Assembly (NCBI GenBank): GCA_002309475.1
Contig: DBXJ01000064.1
Location: forward strand, 883 to 24,923
Source: Bacteroidales bacterium UBA1215
GTDB taxonomy: Bacteria; Bacteroidota; Bacteroidia; Bacteroidales; WCHB1-69
DNA: 24,041 bases
Direction of reading: 5' to 3'
Shown: piece after piece, positions 6,778 through 14,948 of the stretch
How positions within the stretch are numbered: position 1 is the stretch's first letter
Layout: every line of letters begins with the position of its first letter
Program-made: the position numbers and the translations under genes
The notes under the pieces: generated by a model
What the model saw: only the letters and a program-made list of their open reading frames with translations
Told to the model about the DNA's origin: nothing
The model's database searches: none

Positions 6778-8607
6778 ATGGCAACGCATACCATTTTCTC
6801 ATATCGTAAAAATATAGTGCTGGGAATTATTATTTCTGTGGCATTTGTTTTTGTTGTGAGATTATTCTATATGCAGGTAATTGACGATTCTTGGAAAGAA
6901 AAAGCCATTACCAATGCCATGAGAAGAAAAGTGACTCCTGCACCTCGCGGCGTGATTTATGACAGAAACGGAGAAAAATTGGTTGACAACGAAAATTCTT
7001 ACGATTTGTATGTCATTCCAAGAATGGTGAAGGAAATTGATACCTTGAAATTGTGTCAGATTTTAGGAATTGACACTGCCGATTTCAATCAAAGGATGCT
7101 CAAGGCAAGAGTTTTTTCTCCGTATGCTCCGTCTGTGTTTATGAAAAGAATTACCCCCGAAATGTATGCTTCTTTCTCGGAGTTGTCGTTTCACTTTAAG
7201 GGTTTTGGCGTATATATGCGAACTATCAGAAAATATCATACTCATTCGGCAGCACATTTATTGGGATATATTGCCGAGGTGAACGATAGGGAAATGTCCA
7301 ACGACAGTTATTATGCTATGGGAGATTATATCGGCAAAAGCGGTTTGGAACGTTTCTACGAACCGGAACTTCGTGGTCAAAAAGGTGTGAATTGGGTGTT
7401 GGTGGACCAATATGGAAGAGAAAGAGAATCTTATAAAAACGGCATGTACGATACGGCTGCCATTCCGGGTTTGAGTTTGTATAGTTCCATAGATAAAAAA
7501 TTGCAAGAATATGGCGAAAAGTTGATGGAAGGCAAACGTGGAAGTATTGTCGCCATAGAACCATCAACGGGAGAAATATTAGCCTTGGTAACAAGTCCGT
7601 CTTACGATCCGTCTTTGTTGGTCGGTAGTGAGCGAGGTGCCAATTATATGATGCTGCAAAACGATTCCATCAATAAGCCTTTGTTTAACAGGGCTTTGAT
7701 GGCACAATATCCACCCGGGTCAACTTTCAAATTGGTGAATGCACTTGTGTTTCAGCAGGCAGGTGCAGTGGATTTGAATACGAGGTATAGTTGCTATAGA
7801 GGATATGCCTACGGAAATAGAAAATTGGGTTGTCACAGTCATGCAAGTCCTTTGGATATTACCGGTTCGGTGCAAAATTCTTGCAATGCATGGTATTGTC
7901 ATGGTTTGGTAGCCATGTTGGACGGCAGAAAAAAATACCATTCCACCGAGGAGGCCTATCGAGATTGGTATCGCATGGTGACACAGTTGGGCTTCGGGAA
8001 AAAATTTGACAGCGACTTGCCTTATGAATTGACAGGCTTTATTCCGACTGCAGAATATTATGACAAGTATTATGGAAAAGGAAGTTGGAAAGCTACCACC
8101 ATTATCTCTATCTCCATCGGACAGGGAGAAATTTGTGCCACCCCTATGCAATTAGCCAATTTGGTGTCTATTATTGCCAATCGCGGCTATTATTATAAAC
8201 CGCATGTTGTGAAGGCAATAGGTAACAAGGATTCGCTTAATCCGAGATTTACCAATAGAATTGAATCGGGTATTGATCAAAAGTATTTTGCTCCGGTTAT
8301 TTTAGGTATGCAACGAGCTGTGACGGCAGGTACGGCACGAAGGGCGTCGGTGCCCGGATATACCGTATGTGCCAAAACAGGTACAGCACAAAATCCTCAT
8401 GGTCAAGACCACTCTTTGTTGGTATGTTTTGCTCCGGCAGAACATCCGAAGATAGCTATTTCGGTGATTGTAGAAAATGGCGGATTTGGTGCCACATGGG
8501 CTGCACCGATTGCCAGTTTGATGTTGGAGCAATATCTGAATGGAAAAGTAGAACGTGCCGATTATGAGGCAACTATTGTAGGACGACAAATCTATTATGC
8601 ACGATGA
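6778..8607 (+). CDS. mrdA: Penicillin-binding protein 2 (peptidoglycan transpeptidase)
   Basis: A 609-aa class B PBP. It has one N-terminal membrane helix (about 12-32), a PBP dimerisation domain beginning RGVIYDRNGEKL, and a transpeptidase domain with the catalytic STFK (Ser315), the SxN motif SCN (368-370) and KTGT (533-536). It cross-links peptidoglycan during cell elongation together with RodA, whose gene follows with a 4-nt ATGA overlap. The mrdA-rodA pairing is the classic elongasome arrangement, which separates it from the division enzyme FtsI. All catalytic motifs are present and the length is normal. Confidence 0.95.
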   Translation: MATHTIFSYRKNIVLGIIISVAFVFVVRLFYMQVIDDSWKEKAITNAMRRKVTPAPRGVIYDRNGEKLVDNENSYDLYVIPRMVKEIDTLKLCQILGIDTADFNQRMLKARVFSPYAPSVFMKRITPEMYASFSELSFHFKGFGVYMRTIRKYHTHSAAHLLGYIAEVNDREMSNDSYYAMGDYIGKSGLERFYEPELRGQKGVNWVLVDQYGRERESYKNGMYDTAAIPGLSLYSSIDKKLQEYGEKLMEGKRGSIVAIEPSTGEILALVTSPSYDPSLLVGSERGANYMMLQNDSINKPLFNRALMAQYPPGSTFKLVNALVFQQAGAVDLNTRYSCYRGYAYGNRKLGCHSHASPLDITGSVQNSCNAWYCHGLVAMLDGRKKYHSTEEAYRDWYRMVTQLGFGKKFDSDLPYELTGFIPTAEYYDKYYGKGSWKATTIISISIGQGEICATPMQLANLVSIIANRGYYYKPHVVKAIGNKDSLNPRFTNRIESGIDQKYFAPVILGMQRAVTAGTARRASVPGYTVCAKTGTAQNPHGQDHSLLVCFAPAEHPKIAISVIVENGGFGATWAAPIASLMLEQYLNGKVERADYEATIVGRQIYYAR

Positions 8608-9854
8608 AGACAATGCCGGACAAAACGATTATTATCATCTATTTGTTACTCCTTTTAATAGGGTGGTTGAGTATTTTCTCCACTTCTTATGACGGCAATT
8701 TTAATATTTTGGCACAAGGATACGGCAATCAATTAATATGGATTGCCTCGTCATTGGTTATTGCTTTGTTTGTTTTTGTCCTCAATCCGCGTTTTTTCTC
8801 TAATACGGCAACTATTTGGTATGTTCTTTTCGCATTGTTGCTGGTGGTGGTTATTTTTGCCGGTAAAGAAGTCAATGGTGGTAAATCATGGTTGGGAGTA
8901 GGTAATTTTGGTATTCAGCCATCGGAGTTTGCAAAATATGCCACCTGTTTGTTATATGCGAAATACGCTTCTAATGTGAATTGTGATCTCTCCAAGCCAA
9001 AAGATGTTTTCAAAGCGGCAATCATCATATTGTTGCCGGTATTTTTGATAGTTCTGCAACACGATGTCGGCTCTGCCATTCCATTTATATTTTTGATATT
9101 TGCCATGTACAGAGAAGGCTTAAACGGGTGGATAATCATGATAGGAGTGTTGGCGGTGGCATTGTTTATTATGTATATGGTAATGCCAAAATGGTTGATA
9201 TTCACGTTGATTGTATTGGTTTTTGTGTTTCTGTTTGCCAAAACAAAAAAGAAGAAAAAATATGCACCTTGGCTTATACTTTCTATGATAGTTATTAGTG
9301 GCTATGTTCTTTCTTTAGATTTTGTGTATAGCAAAATAGACCAACACCAAAGAGACAGAATTGACTTATTGTTTGGAAAAATTGACGATCCTAAGAAAGT
9401 CGGCTATAATGTCAATCAGGCGAAAATTGCCATCGGTTCCGGCGGTTTTTTCGGCAAAGGATTTCAAGAAGGAACGCAGACAAAAGGAAAATTTGTTCCC
9501 GAACAGCAAACCGACTTTATCTTTTGCACCATTGGTGAAGAGCGAGGGTTTTTAGGTGCCTTTGTCGTGGTGGTTTTGTATGTTTTGTTGTTTGTGAGAA
9601 TCATTCTCTTGTCAGAAAGCAATCAAGATGCCTTTGTGCGTATTTATGGGTATAGTATTGTCTGTATTTTGTTTGCCCATTTTGTCATCAATATTGGCAT
9701 GACCATCGGCTTGATGCCTACTATCGGCATTCCTTTGCCTTATATTAGTTATGGAGGGTCGTCTTTGTGGGCTTTTACCTTGATGCTGTTCACCTTCGTC
9801 AATATTGAAGCCAAAAGTCATGGCTGGAATATGGAAAGAAGACGCAGATTTTAA
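8604..9854 (+). CDS. rodA: RodA, peptidoglycan glycosyltransferase of the elongasome
   Basis: A 416-aa SEDS-family polytopic membrane protein of about ten helices. Family signatures are GGKSWLGVGNFGIQPSEFAK, HDVGSA, the PEQQTDFIF stretch and the C-terminal GIPLPYISYGGSS. It polymerises lipid II and works with PBP2 from the preceding, overlapping gene (ATGA at 8604-8607). Pairing with mrdA favours RodA over FtsW. Its stop codon overlaps that of lptD on the other strand, within the palindrome TTAA (9851-9854). No strong terminator follows; a small hairpin at 9885-9900 inside lptD is the only candidate. Confidence 0.95.
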   Translation: MKTMPDKTIIIIYLLLLLIGWLSIFSTSYDGNFNILAQGYGNQLIWIASSLVIALFVFVLNPRFFSNTATIWYVLFALLLVVVIFAGKEVNGGKSWLGVGNFGIQPSEFAKYATCLLYAKYASNVNCDLSKPKDVFKAAIIILLPVFLIVLQHDVGSAIPFIFLIFAMYREGLNGWIIMIGVLAVALFIMYMVMPKWLIFTLIVLVFVFLFAKTKKKKKYAPWLILSMIVISGYVLSLDFVYSKIDQHQRDRIDLLFGKIDDPKKVGYNVNQAKIAIGSGGFFGKGFQEGTQTKGKFVPEQQTDFIFCTIGEERGFLGAFVVVVLYVLLFVRIILLSESNQDAFVRIYGYSIVCILFAHFVINIGMTIGLMPTIGIPLPYISYGGSSLWAFTLMLFTFVNIEAKSHGWNMERRRRF

Positions 9855-12463
9855 TCTCTAAAATCTTTCTTATACGGATATTTCACATCTTTTAAGATGT
9901 TTGCTTTGGCGGCAAAAGTGAATTCAATACGGCGGTAGATGCCAAAAGGAATCCAGCTTAATTCCATCTTCCAACAGTGCAAATCACGGTTTATGGCAAT
10001 TTCTGTGGCGGAGAAAACTTTTTGGGTAAAATCATATCCGGTGCTGAATCGTAAACCCCATTTCGGTGTTAATGCAAAATCTCCTTTTACATTAATAATA
10101 TTACGGAATGTATGGTCGTATTGATGATACTCTTCATTGCCATAATACATATAGTAATAATAATTGTCGGAAAGATTATAAGTTAAATTGTAACTGATGT
10201 TAATGTTCCAATCGCCAAATCCGCTGGGAGATTCTGCCTTATTGTTGTTATTGTTGCGGTTTTTGAAGGTATTTTGATTGATGGTATATCCCAGCGATAA
10301 GGACCAAACTGTGGAGGACATTCTAAATAAACGATGGTTGGCCTTAAGTTCTGTTATTTTGCAACGTCTTCCGTTGGTGTCAATAGAATAGGGGTCAAAA
10401 GCAAAACTGAATGCCAAAGAGATGGTTCTAAGGAATGTGGTTCTTCCTGTAAGGTCTAATGTTTTCCATCTTAAACTGTCTGCTGCAAAATCATAACCGG
10501 TTGACAAAGTTACGTTTTCAAGAATAGTTACTTTTTTTGTACCACCTGTTTTTTTGTCTTTTACCTTCATTTCTAATTTATTGGAAAGTGCAAAATTGAT
10601 ACATGCCGAAGTCTTGTAGGCCGGCACCCCGTAAAGCATCCCCTCTAAAAGAGAATATCTTACTTCGTTGTGATTGATTTGGTCGTAATAGGTATCGTAA
10701 ATAGCATTGTTGATGCCCGGTTTGTAGTTGAAAGAAATAGAAGGGGCAAATTCATGCCTAAAGGCGATAACAGGACCTTTCTTCAAAATGTACATTCCAT
10801 ACAAACGAGTAGATAAATCTGTATTGTAAGTTAAATCGTGAGAAGCAAAAAATCCTCTTGTAGTATCTCTTACCACTACACCATAATGTCTGCCGGTGGA
10901 GTCAATTTCTTCATGCCAATTTCTATGAACGCCTACAAATTGCCAGCATTCTGTGAAATTGATGGTGTTGGTCCAAGTAATGTGTTTTAATATTTTGATA
11001 GTGCTTTTAATGGGAATTGAGTGGCGGACACCATATCGCAATTGCTCCAAAGTCTGTTTTGACAGAAAGTTGGTGGTAGAATCGTAAGTCATTGACAATG
11101 AATTGGTCATATCCAATGTGTATTGCATGGAAATGTTTTCATACCAACGTAGTTTGCCGACTACTTTTTTCCTTCGTAAAGGGTAAAATTGACTGATGCC
11201 AAAGTTGATATACGGCAATTTTAAGTTGAAAGATTTTTGTGATAAGTTTTGTGTCAATTCAGCATTGATACCTAAACTGAATTTTGTCTTCCAACTGGTG
11301 CTAAAGCTAATGGAAGAAGTGGTGGCGGCTTTTGTTGCGGCACTGATACTTTCTGCCACGGTATTTTTGTTGTATGAACTGTTTTGAAACGATACCGATG
11401 CAGAAAAACGATTGGTAGGGTGTGCTTTGGCACTTTGTTGGTGTTTCCAACTGACGAGAAAATTGTTGGAAACGGCAAATTCTTTGGTTTTTCTCACACC
11501 GGTTACCATTCTGTCGTAGTGAAGATTGATGTTGCCGGTGAATTTATATCTTTTGGCATAGTTGGAGGTGAGTCCGGCACCGAAACTACCACGTGTGTAC
11601 AAGTCTGCTGTGATGGCAAAATCTACACGGTCTTTGATGGAAAAATAATATCCGAATCCTTTAAAATAAAATCCGTGGGTGTCGTCCATACCGGGACTGG
11701 GCATCAAAAATCCGTTTTGATGTTTGGTGTTCATGGGGAAAAATCCGAATGGCAAGCCTATCGGCAATGGAATTCCGCATACTTTTACGCCAACCGGACC
11801 TGTGACAATTTTATCGTTAGGAATTACTTTTGCCTTGCCAAAATAGGCTTCGAAGTGCGGGTCGGCCAAGTTGCATGTGGTATAGGCACCTTTCTTGATA
11901 AAACTATTGTTGTTTTCATCTTTTTTAACCAAGTCTCCATGCAGGTAACTTTCGTCTTGTTGGGTGATAACATTCTTTATCAATCCTTTTTTTGTATCAA
12001 AGTTGTAGCGTAGTTCTTCCGAGTGATAAGAACTTTCTCCTTGTTTAAATACCGGTGTTTCTACCAATTTTCCACTCGTGTCAGGCGTACCTTTGGCGTA
12101 CAATTCATTTTCTTTAAAATCTAATTCTACTTCATAGGCTTTTAAATTGAAATCTTCGTAGCTCAAATCCGCTCCATTGTGCAGGTATGCCTTGTTGTTT
12201 TTTACGTCAAATGTCAATGAATCTATCGCAGAATAGTTGACAATAGAAGTGATGGCATTGGGTGAAATTCGCATTTTTGTTGCAGTGCTGTCCGATAAGG
12301 TGGAATCGTTGGCAAGCGTGTCAATGGTAGAGTGGTTGAGGGACATTTTTGCACTATCAGTTTGAATATTTTGTGACATACAAACAGATAAACCGCACGC
12401 ACAAATGAATGCTTGCAGTAGTGTGATTTTGTATATTTTGCTAAAAATCAACAATATATCCAA
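9851..12463 (-). CDS. lptD: LPS-assembly outer-membrane protein LptD
   Basis: A very large outer-membrane barrel with an N-terminal OstA-like periplasmic domain (about the first 200 residues; SYHSEELRYNFDTKKGLIKN is typical) and a C-terminal LptD barrel with FFPMNTKHQNGFLMPSPG. It inserts LPS into the outer leaflet. The frame is open back to 12526 (891 aa), but that TTG lies inside a good promoter (-7 at 12524-12531), so it cannot be the start of that transcript. No in-frame ATG lies ahead of the signal peptide core (KIYKITLLQAFICACG). I place the start at the TTG at 12463 (about 870 aa); TTGs at 12454 and 12451 are alternatives. It converges on rodA, sharing stop-codon bases, and diverges from the amidase gene. 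Confidence 0.88.
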   Translation of the reverse strand: MDILLIFSKIYKITLLQAFICACGLSVCMSQNIQTDSAKMSLNHSTIDTLANDSTLSDSTATKMRISPNAITSIVNYSAIDSLTFDVKNNKAYLHNGADLSYEDFNLKAYEVELDFKENELYAKGTPDTSGKLVETPVFKQGESSYHSEELRYNFDTKKGLIKNVITQQDESYLHGDLVKKDENNNSFIKKGAYTTCNLADPHFEAYFGKAKVIPNDKIVTGPVGVKVCGIPLPIGLPFGFFPMNTKHQNGFLMPSPGMDDTHGFYFKGFGYYFSIKDRVDFAITADLYTRGSFGAGLTSNYAKRYKFTGNINLHYDRMVTGVRKTKEFAVSNNFLVSWKHQQSAKAHPTNRFSASVSFQNSSYNKNTVAESISAATKAATTSSISFSTSWKTKFSLGINAELTQNLSQKSFNLKLPYINFGISQFYPLRRKKVVGKLRWYENISMQYTLDMTNSLSMTYDSTTNFLSKQTLEQLRYGVRHSIPIKSTIKILKHITWTNTINFTECWQFVGVHRNWHEEIDSTGRHYGVVVRDTTRGFFASHDLTYNTDLSTRLYGMYILKKGPVIAFRHEFAPSISFNYKPGINNAIYDTYYDQINHNEVRYSLLEGMLYGVPAYKTSACINFALSNKLEMKVKDKKTGGTKKVTILENVTLSTGYDFAADSLRWKTLDLTGRTTFLRTISLAFSFAFDPYSIDTNGRRCKITELKANHRLFRMSSTVWSLSLGYTINQNTFKNRNNNNNKAESPSGFGDWNINISYNLTYNLSDNYYYYMYYGNEEYHQYDHTFRNIINVKGDFALTPKWGLRFSTGYDFTQKVFSATEIAINRDLHCWKMELSWIPFGIYRRIEFTFAAKANILKDVKYPYKKDFRD

Positions 12464-12498
12464 ATTATTTTTTTTATCGATAATACAAAAATTTTGAT

Positions 12499-12506
12499 TA
12501 CTTTTG
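12499..12506 (+). promoter_or_regulatory. Possible -7 element for the amidase-MCE unit
   Basis: TACTTTTG matches TAnnTTTG and lies about 105 nt before the preferred amidase ATG. No TTG is found at the expected -33 distance, so it is weaker than the opposing lptD promoter. The two -7 elements lie 17 nt apart and fire in opposite directions. Confidence 0.4.
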
Positions 12507-12523
12507 CAAAAAAAATCAAATAG

Positions 12524-12554
12524 CAAAGTTACAAAAAAAATAGATATCTTACAA
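12524..12554 (-). promoter_or_regulatory. Complete -33/-7 promoter for lptD
   Basis: On the minus strand TTG (12554-12552) and TAACTTTG (12531-12524) are separated by 20 nt, the same spacing as the tonB promoter. Transcription would begin near 12517, giving a leader of about 50 nt to the TTG start at 12463. This decides against the longest reading frame. Confidence 0.7.
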
Positions 12555-12610
12555 GGTTAATTTTTAAGTAACAAATGTTTGATTTTGTTAGAAAAAGAAA
12601 TTTGAGCAAC

Positions 12611-13705
12611 ATGAAGAAATATAGTGTATTTTTTCTTTTATTGGTTTTGTTGGCAGTAGTTCCTACCGCCATGGCAAAGCCTATTAAAGTGGTGGTATTA
12701 GATGCCGGTCATGGTGGCAACGATCCGGGTGCTATCGGTTTTACCGGCAAGCAGGAAAAAAATGTAAGTTTGGCCATCGTATTGAAATTAGGTGCGATGA
12801 TAGAAAAAAACTATCCGGATATCAAAGTGATATATACCAGAAAGACGGATGTGTTTGTAGATTTATATCGTCGTGCTCAAATTGCTAATGAAAACAATGC
12901 TGATTTGTTTATTTCCATTCATTGCAATTCATCCACATCGCCATCCAGTTATGGAACAGAAACTTTTGTGATGGGTACAGCTAAAAACGCAGCAAATTTA
13001 GCCGTAGCACAAAAAGAAAATGCTTCTATTTTATTAGAAGCCAATGCAGGTGAAAACTATGGAAACTTTGACCCGTCTTCACCGGAAGCATATATCATTT
13101 TTTCTTTGTATCAAAATGCTTATTTAGAGCAAAGTTCCAAGTTGGCATCAGACATACAACATGAATTTACAAACACTTTGCATCGTTTTGACAGAGGAGT
13201 AAAACAAGCCGGATTTTTGGTATTGTGGAAAACCGCCATGCCGTCCATATTGATAGAAACAGGCTTTATCAGCAATAAGGAAGAAGAAATATATCTCACC
13301 TCCGAAAAAGGACAAAATGAATTGACAAAAGCCATTTTTGACGGCTTTGCCAAAATGGTGGAAGAAAATAAAAAACCGGTTGTGGTTAAGCATGACGAAG
13401 TAATCGATTTAAAACCTGTTGAAATTGCCGATCAATCTACAGCAAAAGTTACCTACAAAGTACAGATTGCCACTTTGAACGAGAAAAAAGATAGTACCGA
13501 TTATGCTTTTAGAAAGGTGAGAGATTTCGGTGTTATTCAAATTGGTAATAAATATTGTTATACAAGCGGTCATACGCATACTTATGCAGAAATTCTTCCC
13601 TATTTGGAATATGTAAAAGAAAATGGCTTTAAAGATGCTTTTATAGTCGCTTACGATAACAATAATAATAGAATATCAGTATCAGAAGCAAGAAAATTAG
13701 AATAA
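12611..13705 (+). CDS. N-acetylmuramoyl-L-alanine amidase (Amidase_3) with C-terminal SPOR-like region
   Basis: From the ATG at 12611 (364 aa) it begins MKKYSVFF, a clean signal peptide ending near AMA-KPIK. A longer frame from 12575 would put 12 polar residues ahead of the signal and is less likely. The zinc amidase domain (about 25-240) has DAGHGGND (H34), E49, SIHCN (H104) and the catalytic IETGF (E216). The last 80 residues (VTYKVQIATL onward) resemble a SPOR-like peptidoglycan-binding domain. The enzyme cuts the stem peptide from glycan strands, usually in daughter-cell separation. An MCE gene follows one base after its stop, a pairing I recall as frequent in Bacteroidota. Confidence 0.9.
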   Translation: MKKYSVFFLLLVLLAVVPTAMAKPIKVVVLDAGHGGNDPGAIGFTGKQEKNVSLAIVLKLGAMIEKNYPDIKVIYTRKTDVFVDLYRRAQIANENNADLFISIHCNSSTSPSSYGTETFVMGTAKNAANLAVAQKENASILLEANAGENYGNFDPSSPEAYIIFSLYQNAYLEQSSKLASDIQHEFTNTLHRFDRGVKQAGFLVLWKTAMPSILIETGFISNKEEEIYLTSEKGQNELTKAIFDGFAKMVEENKKPVVVKHDEVIDLKPVEIADQSTAKVTYKVQIATLNEKKDSTDYAFRKVRDFGVIQIGNKYCYTSGHTHTYAEILPYLEYVKENGFKDAFIVAYDNNNNRISVSEARKLE

Positions 13706-13706
13706 T

Positions 13707-14654
13707 ATGGCAAAATTTTCAAAATCAACCATTAAAATAGCGATTTTTTCAGTAGTAGCTTTGTTTATATTGATTTGGGGAATTAATTATTTACAAGGTT
13801 TTGACATTTTTAAGAAATACAACAAATATTATGTCATTTTTGACAGAACAGACGGCTTGTTGGCTTCGCATTCTGTAGTCATTAATGGTGTAATAGTGGG
13901 TACGGTTGATAAAATTGAATTAATGACCGATAACAATAACAAGGTATTGGTAAGGTTGAATGTAGAAAGAAAAGTTAAAATACCTGATAATACAACCGTT
14001 CAAATTACTTCTCCGAGTTTGTTGAGTTCGCCGCAAGTAGAATTTTTCTACGGAACTTCAACCACCAACTGGCAAGACGGAGATACTGTTATAGGGCTTA
14101 ATAGTGCCGGTATTTTCGATGGAATAGACGATTTATTGGTCAGCATTAAATCCACAGTGGTATCTTTAGATACAATTTGTGCATCGGTAAAAGGCACCAT
14201 TCAATCGGGAGCCTTGGATAGCACTATGCACAATATAGCATCCATTACAGAAGAAGTGGATCAAATAATAGCAGCTAACAGAGGAAAAATAAACGGCATT
14301 GTAACCGATTTCAATACCTTTACATCTAATATCAGCCGCAACGATCAAAAGATAGATAGTGTTATCAACAATTTGGACAAAATTTCTACAAAATTGGCAG
14401 GGGAAGAAGTTTCTCAGGCCATTACCAACGTTTCTTCCGCCATCCAACATTTGGACAGTGTTTTGGCATTGATGGAAAATGGAACGGGAACTTTAGGAAA
14501 ATTATCTACCAATGACAGTTTGTACAATAATTTGAAAAATTCGCTTGAAAGTTTGGATTTATTACTGAAAGATTTGAAAGCAAATCCGAAGAAATATATC
14601 AATGTGACAGTCTTCGGAAAGAAAGAGAAAAGTGTGGCAAAAAAAGAGGATTAG
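13707..14654 (+). CDS. MCE/MlaD-family lipid transport protein
   Basis: A 315-aa protein with an N-terminal membrane helix (about 9-28), an MCE domain (about 38-118, including VINGVIVGTVDKIELM and the VQITSPSLLSSPQVEF stretch), and then a long helical region (about 120-300) rich in Asn, Ser and Thr. This is the plan of periplasm-facing substrate-binding proteins of Mla-type ABC lipid transporters. The permease and ATPase genes are not adjacent. It is probably translated together with the amidase (1-nt gap) and ends at a strong terminator. Transport direction and substrate cannot be read from sequence. Confidence 0.87.
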   Translation: MAKFSKSTIKIAIFSVVALFILIWGINYLQGFDIFKKYNKYYVIFDRTDGLLASHSVVINGVIVGTVDKIELMTDNNNKVLVRLNVERKVKIPDNTTVQITSPSLLSSPQVEFFYGTSTTNWQDGDTVIGLNSAGIFDGIDDLLVSIKSTVVSLDTICASVKGTIQSGALDSTMHNIASITEEVDQIIAANRGKINGIVTDFNTFTSNISRNDQKIDSVINNLDKISTKLAGEEVSQAITNVSSAIQHLDSVLALMENGTGTLGKLSTNDSLYNNLKNSLESLDLLLKDLKANPKKYINVTVFGKKEKSVAKKED

Positions 14655-14675
14655 CAATCAATGAGTATGAAAATG

Positions 14676-14707
14676 AAAAAGGGTAACCAAACGTTACCCT
14701 TTTTTTT
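14676..14707. terminator. Strong bidirectional intrinsic terminator
   Basis: A perfect 12-bp stem, AAAAAGGGTAAC (14676-14687) with GTTACCC plus T residues (14693-14704), and a 5-nt loop. A-rich and T-rich flanks lie on both sides. It separates the converging MCE gene (plus) and the acyl carrier protein gene (minus, ending at 14706) and should stop transcription from both. Confidence 0.88.
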
Positions 14708-14936
14708 ATTTTGTTTTACTTTCAATGTATGTTATTACTTCCTTAATTGTTTTAAAGGGTGTAACAGTGTCGAATCGGAAATTGAACTCATCTTCAATGG
14801 CTAATGCTAACAACATCATAGACAAAGAATCAATGCCTAAATCGTTGGCTAAACGTGTGTCTAGCGTGATAGTCGAAATGTCAATATTGGGTTTGACATT
14901 TTTAAAAATCAGTTTTAATCTTTCAAAAGTATCCAT
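14706..14936 (-). CDS. Acyl carrier protein (dedicated, non-housekeeping)
   Basis: A 76-aa four-helix carrier protein with the phosphopantetheine attachment motif GIDSLSMM (Ser37). Helix II after the Ser is MMLLALAIEDEF, as in acyl carrier proteins. It differs from housekeeping AcpP, which in my recollection has DSLDTVELVMALEEEF and normally sits next to fabF. Here it is the last gene of a plsC, AMP-ligase, ACP run (12-nt gap), so it probably carries the acyl group activated by the ligase. The reverse-direction terminator begins at its very end. Confidence 0.9.
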   Translation of the reverse strand: MDTFERLKLIFKNVKPNIDISTITLDTRLANDLGIDSLSMMLLALAIEDEFNFRFDTVTPFKTIKEVITYIESKTK

Positions 14937-14948
14937 ATAAGTGAAAGT

